Under the pieces are notes generated by a model. The model saw only the letters and a list, made by a program, of their open reading frames with translations. It ran no database searches and was not told where the DNA came from. Of a stretch of DNA of 64,000 bases, positions 59,477 to 64,000 are shown piece by piece. Origin of the DNA: Rotaria socialis (Eukaryota > Rotifera > Eurotatoria > Philodinida > Philodinidae). Each line of letters opens with the position of its first letter. Position 1 is the first letter of the stretch. Position numbers and translations under genes: made by a program. The stretch covers positions 143,598-207,597 of the forward strand of contig CAJNYU010001081.1 in NCBI GenBank assembly GCA_905331475.1. The letters run 5' to 3'.

Positions 59477-61420
59477 CTATTCAATTACACGAAGGGGAAA
59501 AAAAGAATCACCTACACGGTATGGATTTTAGCTTATAACATGCAAACAATTAGTGTTACCCGTTTTGATTTAAGTAAAACTGAAGAGAAGTGAAAGTTTT
59601 TATTGAAAAATAACCATGAACTAACTAAACTTCGTGAAAAAAAAAGAAAGAAAAAGATAACAACCTGTACGGACATCACTTATATCTGCATGTATCTAAT
59701 TGGTTATTATCAATTGCTCTAATGATACATGAGACAATAGGATCACGACCTCGCCAATCGATATGTAAATATCGTCTTCAAGATCCTTGTGCTAAGCTCA
59801 TTCATTCTCTCTCATATAATGATGGAGGTACCTCTTACTTTTTCTTCTAGTCTGTATATAAATCGTCAATTGACAAACAGCAATAATTGTATACACGACA
59901 TTTATGTACGGTCTATTTGTAGAAGAAGAAAATTACTATTCAACTAATATTACCAGGTTCCATTCAATCGATAACAAGCACAAACAAATAATGTAAGGAG
60001 AAGAGTGAAATAAGAAAAAAAAACGAACGACTATTTGAATGACAAAAGCGACCTATGTTGATTATATTTGATCAATATTATATGCGGGTCTATGACTTTA
60101 TTAGTGGAATAAAAAAATCGATACGTGTGAAGTAAATCAAGTGTAGAGTAGGTCTACCTTGCTCTTCTCTTCGTGTAGCTATATGTGCATATTGAAAAAG
60201 AACAAAATTAATGTCATTTATTCATCACTAATCTCTCGACATAATTGAACAAGTTCAACAGTATACATTTTCACCAGGTTTATCTTACATAATATCAATT
60301 TGTTTTTTTCCCTCTCTCGTCGATCGAAACAATATTTGATTAGAAAAACCTTTTCTACATGAAATCGAACACTTTATTTTATATGTTAATATATGCATGT
60401 TAGAATAAAATCAATAATATTCTTGTTTATTTGTAAATATAAAAGTTGAAATTCGGATCAAACTGTCATTGTTGCTTACAAACGTATTATTGTCATTTGA
60501 GATCATGCTTGCGTGTTATAATCCTTTGCATTCGAATAAGGTGAAACGAAAAGAAATAATGACAACAGTGATTTAGCATAGGAGGGACAAATCAACCATC
60601 CTTGATAAGTTTTCCCCTATGTTGTTTAACGATCAAACATTTGAATTGGTTATTATCGTCAAATGACCATATCATTTCTCAATTACCAACCGTGTCGATT
60701 TTGCCGCTTATTCATTATCAACGATGGTGGTAGTTTATGTCTAGCAGGTGACTATCTTTTGATCCATAAAGCTATTGAGGGAGAAGAAAGAAAAATAGAC
60801 ATACACATCTCCATTTACAAATTTTTTCACACTGTCGTCTAATTGTATGAGGAGAAGGAGGCGGGGGCGTATAAGAGGAAAAGTGAGTGATTGTCATTCA
60901 ACATCTGTATGTATATATATTGTTACAAGAGGCATATCAACCGGTTCGATTTTTTCAACTTTGTGCAGAGTAGATAAAAATTATATCATTGAAAAGAGCT
61001 TGAAAAGTTGAACATGATGGCGAAATTTTCTCGGAGGGGTATTGTCAAGTCCCTAGCAAAAATTTTTAAAAATAGATTTCCCAGCCAAAATGACAAGGAT
61101 CTATCGTTCTCTCTATTTTTCTCTGAACGATATTTTTTCTTTCGTTCTGTTTCATGAACATATATACGTATAGGGCTTATCCATATATCATATGTATAGC
61201 TGACAGGAAAGAAAAAAAAATCTTTTTGCATTGATGACGTTGATGATCCGGAGGGTTTTAAAGGGTACGTTGTCGGTGAATAAAAATAGCATATTCGGAT
61301 TCAGCGTGGTCAACTACCCCCGTACCTGTTGAAATCTTGAGAGGGTACCTTCGACCAGAAACCAAAAAAAATGTTGACAAAATTCAATGGTAAAACAATA
61401 CAGACCAGAACAAAAAATAT

Positions 61421-61491
61421 GTATCGCACTGGATTCGAACCAGTATCGCGTTATCGACACGCTCTTAAGCCACTCAGCTATATGCGAATTA
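61421..61491 (-). tRNA. tRNA-like gene or pseudogene (anticodon probably CGA)
   Basis: On the minus strand, box A (TAGCTGAGTGG) and box B (GGTTCGAATCC) both fit the RNA polymerase III consensus exactly, at normal tRNA spacing. The T-arm is a perfect 5-base stem (ACTGG/CCAGT) around TTCGAAT. The anticodon arm can form GCGT/ACGC around loop GTCGATA, giving CGA (serine). A T6 run follows a few bases after the 3' end, as a pol III terminator. Against a normal tRNA-Ser: the variable loop is short, and only the inner four pairs of the acceptor stem (TCGC/GCGA) form, the outer three being mismatched. It is therefore probably a decayed tRNA or a tRNA-derived element that may still be transcribed. Confidence 0.45.
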
Positions 61492-64000
61492 TTCTAGTTC
61501 TGTTCTGTCTCGCACGTTATCATTATTTCATTATTCAATCTTAATTTCACTGAGTCGATATTCAAATACAATATCATCAACTATCATCATAAGACAGGAT
61601 CTTGTAACTCAAGCAAAAGTATCTGAATTGATCAGTTTTTTTTCAGTATGCTCTTGCTTATTTTTATCAAAAAAAATCGAAATGACAATTATGAACAATA
61701 AATGAATTTTGTTTTCATCTTGATTCAGTTTTCTTTTCTTCAGGATAGAAAAATCTTTCGTAAAAAAAATAAGGTTAAAGAAGTAACTTTTGGAGTACGG
61801 CAAATACAATTAAAAATTGAATTATTTAAATAAGATGGATTTAATATTTGTGAAAGAAAAAAATACGAAATCAGAATTAAATCAGATGTTTTTTTTGTCG
61901 TTTGCGTTTAAAATAAGAAATTTGTTTATTCCATAGAGAAGTGTCTCAGAATTTCAATTATCTTATAGCAAAATTTTTCATTTGATTTTCATCAGTGAAC
62001 GTATATGTATTTATCGGTACACCTGATAATACATCTTTCTTGTCCGCTGTCATCGAACAACACAAGCTTTGATCGAAAGGAAAAAAGATTAATGTTCAAC
62101 ATGAAAACTCAATGATCGTTTATTTTTAATGTTTGTACATCGTATTAAAAAGCAGATTTATCTTTTCAAACTGAAATAAAATAAATTACACTTTATCCTA
62201 GAGAACGGTTTCAAGCTTATATCATCATTACTTCAGATGTTCGATTATTCAATAGTTTTTAGTCCTGACTTGAGATTGTCTTCTTTTTATCTTCGAGATT
62301 ATCATTCATCTTACTTTATTATCTACGAAATACCTATGCTACTTTAATTTCTCTCAATCAAAATAGAATAAACATTTGTTAGATTCATTTAGTTCTATCG
62401 TATTATGAACATGTGTCGCAATATGATCGGAATAGAAAAAAAGAATGTCAAGAAGACATGTTCATATATGAATGATATAAGATGACTTTAAACTCGAGAA
62501 AAAAACAACGAAAGATTCAGTTTCTTATATGTATTGTTTTCAAGATACTTGTGAATGATTCAAAAGAAATCTTTTTGAGCTTTATTCAGTTTTGTTTATC
62601 CTTGGTGTTACTGAAGAATTTATTTTCTTTTACTCTAATAAGATCAAAGAAATATTCATAGACTACAGCTTTAGAATAGACAAAAGGATTCATTAATATC
62701 AAATAAGTTTTCACGTAATGACTGATCTTTTTTTTGATAGGTTTGATTCTTAATATGAATCGACATACAAAAATGAACACACTGAAGAGAATAGAAGATC
62801 ATACGAAGTTCGTATCAAAACGCAAAACAGGTTAATCAAAAGCAAAGGTCTTTATGAATAAATTCATCGATTTTTAATAGACGAACAATTTCTTGATATT
62901 CATTGATCGACAGCTTTCACTCTATTTTCTTAGCTGTTCTCCTCTTCCTCAGACTCGTGCACACACTACATATGAAAACGAGCACGTTCATCTATCGTGT
63001 AGACAAGCACTGATAATAAAAATGAAAGTAGTTTATGACGATGAATTCTATCAACGTTATTATTTGGAAAACGTATAATAAACGATACACGATAAAATAA
63101 TCTTCCTCGAGTCATAAAAAAAAAGAGACCATAGTGGACGTAATTTTTTTCTCTATCGAATAATTATTATTTAATGTCATAAATATTTCGGTAGACTAAC
63201 ATTAGTTTATCTTCTATTTTGTTCACAAAAACAGCTTTAATTTTGAAGTTAACATCCGAACGTGCTATAATAGTCAATACAATACAATTTTTATCTGACA
63301 CATCTCTGTGACAAATTCTTTTTAATTTCATTGGTGACCATACTTAATGACAAAATAATTCACCAATCGAATCACCACGTGTGATTTTTAACACATGAGA
63401 GAGAAGCTTCGAAAGTCCTAACCAGCTTTAATCGATCGATATGAATTTTTTCTTTCGCGACACATAAATTCTCTTCGCTTTGACATCGTCTTAACGATGA
63501 TCGTATCTCAATAAAAAGATTAAATAAGCAAATGTGTAGCTATGTAAATGAATAACTACTGATTTACCGAAAAAGTAAATTGTGATCGATCTTTTTGGAT
63601 CAGTTCATAAATTAAGGAATCTATTTACATTTTCGTTTGAGCTTTAAAATCGTAAAAGTACATAAAATATTTTTATTCAATATTCATCATCCACAATCAC
63701 TTCTTAAAAATTTGACACATTGATTTAATGATCTTTTTTTTTTTGAATATTATCTATTAGAGCTAACGAAGTCTTTTTTCACAATCGAAGCTCATTTTTG
63801 TCTTTTTCATACTACAACTTGTTTATATCATATTTGAATGGTCTTATATGTGTCATGTGTATCTGTTAACCAAAAGTAGAAACCAGAACAATAAAAGCTT
63901 CTATTAGATTAGATAGAATTTCTGGTGATTGATTATCGATATAAACATAATCTAAAAGTTGATAACAGATTGTGTGAAATTCCAAAATACAAATCCCTTG

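Larger units (their letters stand above)
59236..64000. other. Non-coding region upstream of NR2E1-like gene (4.8 kb)
   Basis: AT-rich sequence with no supported protein-coding exon. It should include the NR2E1-like first exon and promoter, unless they lie beyond the window. It contains a (TC)n run at 59451-59476 and a tRNA-like gene at 61421-61491. Frames at 59272-59531, 60986-61231, 61609-61809, 62586-62780 and 62893-63078 are short, low-complexity and unsupported. Confidence 0.55.

Overview
This window looks like nuclear DNA of a small, intron-rich invertebrate, most likely a bdelloid rotifer. The reasons are an AT-rich background, mostly very short GT-AG introns (about 50-70 bases) with a few of 0.3-1.3 kb, intergenic spacers of 0.2-6 kb, and a fully metazoan gene set (delta-catenin, protocadherin, tailless-type nuclear receptor, K-Cl cotransporter, C1q/collagen) together with motile-cilium genes. 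One gene, a free methionine-R-sulfoxide reductase, is of a family typical of microbes. The bdelloid assignment is inference from style and content, not from a marker sequence. There are no operons, phage, CRISPR or bacterial signals.

Layout. 0.7-1.8 kb (-): secreted collagen-C1q protein. 3.3-3.9 kb (-): free methionine-R-sulfoxide reductase with all three catalytic cysteines. 4.0-4.7 kb (-): unrecognised basic Ser/Asn-rich exon. 5.2-8.1 and 8.9-11.4 kb (-): two unrecognised multi-exon genes in tandem. 12.1-14.2 kb (+): secreted protein with about eight EGF-like units and a C-terminal CBM14-like chitin-binding domain. 16.0-19.2 kb (+): FAM234-like type II membrane protein. 19.9-20.7 kb (+): MAPEG/TMEM79-like membrane protein. 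22.1-27.4 kb (+): dynein regulatory complex subunit DRC7, with a 624-bp near-perfect palindrome in one intron. 27.7-31.6 kb (-): delta-catenin ending in DSWV. 31.6-37.4 kb: large non-coding divergent spacer. 37.4-40.9 kb (+): RBM12-like multi-RRM protein. 40.9-44.7 kb: non-coding. 44.7-48.5 kb (+): protocadherin. 48.7-49.3 kb: second large palindrome, between two convergent genes. 49.5-53.5 kb (-): K-Cl cotransporter (SLC12A4-7 type). 53.7-55.4 kb (+): SPATA48/SPMIP7-like protein. 55.9-57.6 kb (+): LRRC27-like protein. 58.0-59.2 kb (-): NR2E1/tailless nuclear receptor with its first exon not found. 59.2-64.0 kb: non-coding apart from a tRNA-like gene at 61.4 kb.

How the genes fit together. 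They do not form a pathway cluster. Two themes recur: cilium/flagellum components (DRC7, the SPATA48/SPMIP7-like gene, LRRC27-like) and adhesion or surface proteins (protocadherin and delta-catenin, C1q/collagen, EGF-chitin-binding, FAM234-like). Gene models were assembled by eye: exons were joined across GT/AG sites where reading frame and family similarity agreed. Outer limits are usually better supported than every internal boundary. I saw no clearly new biological system; the strongest oddities are the two ~600-bp foldback repeats and the microbial-type reductase carrying introns.
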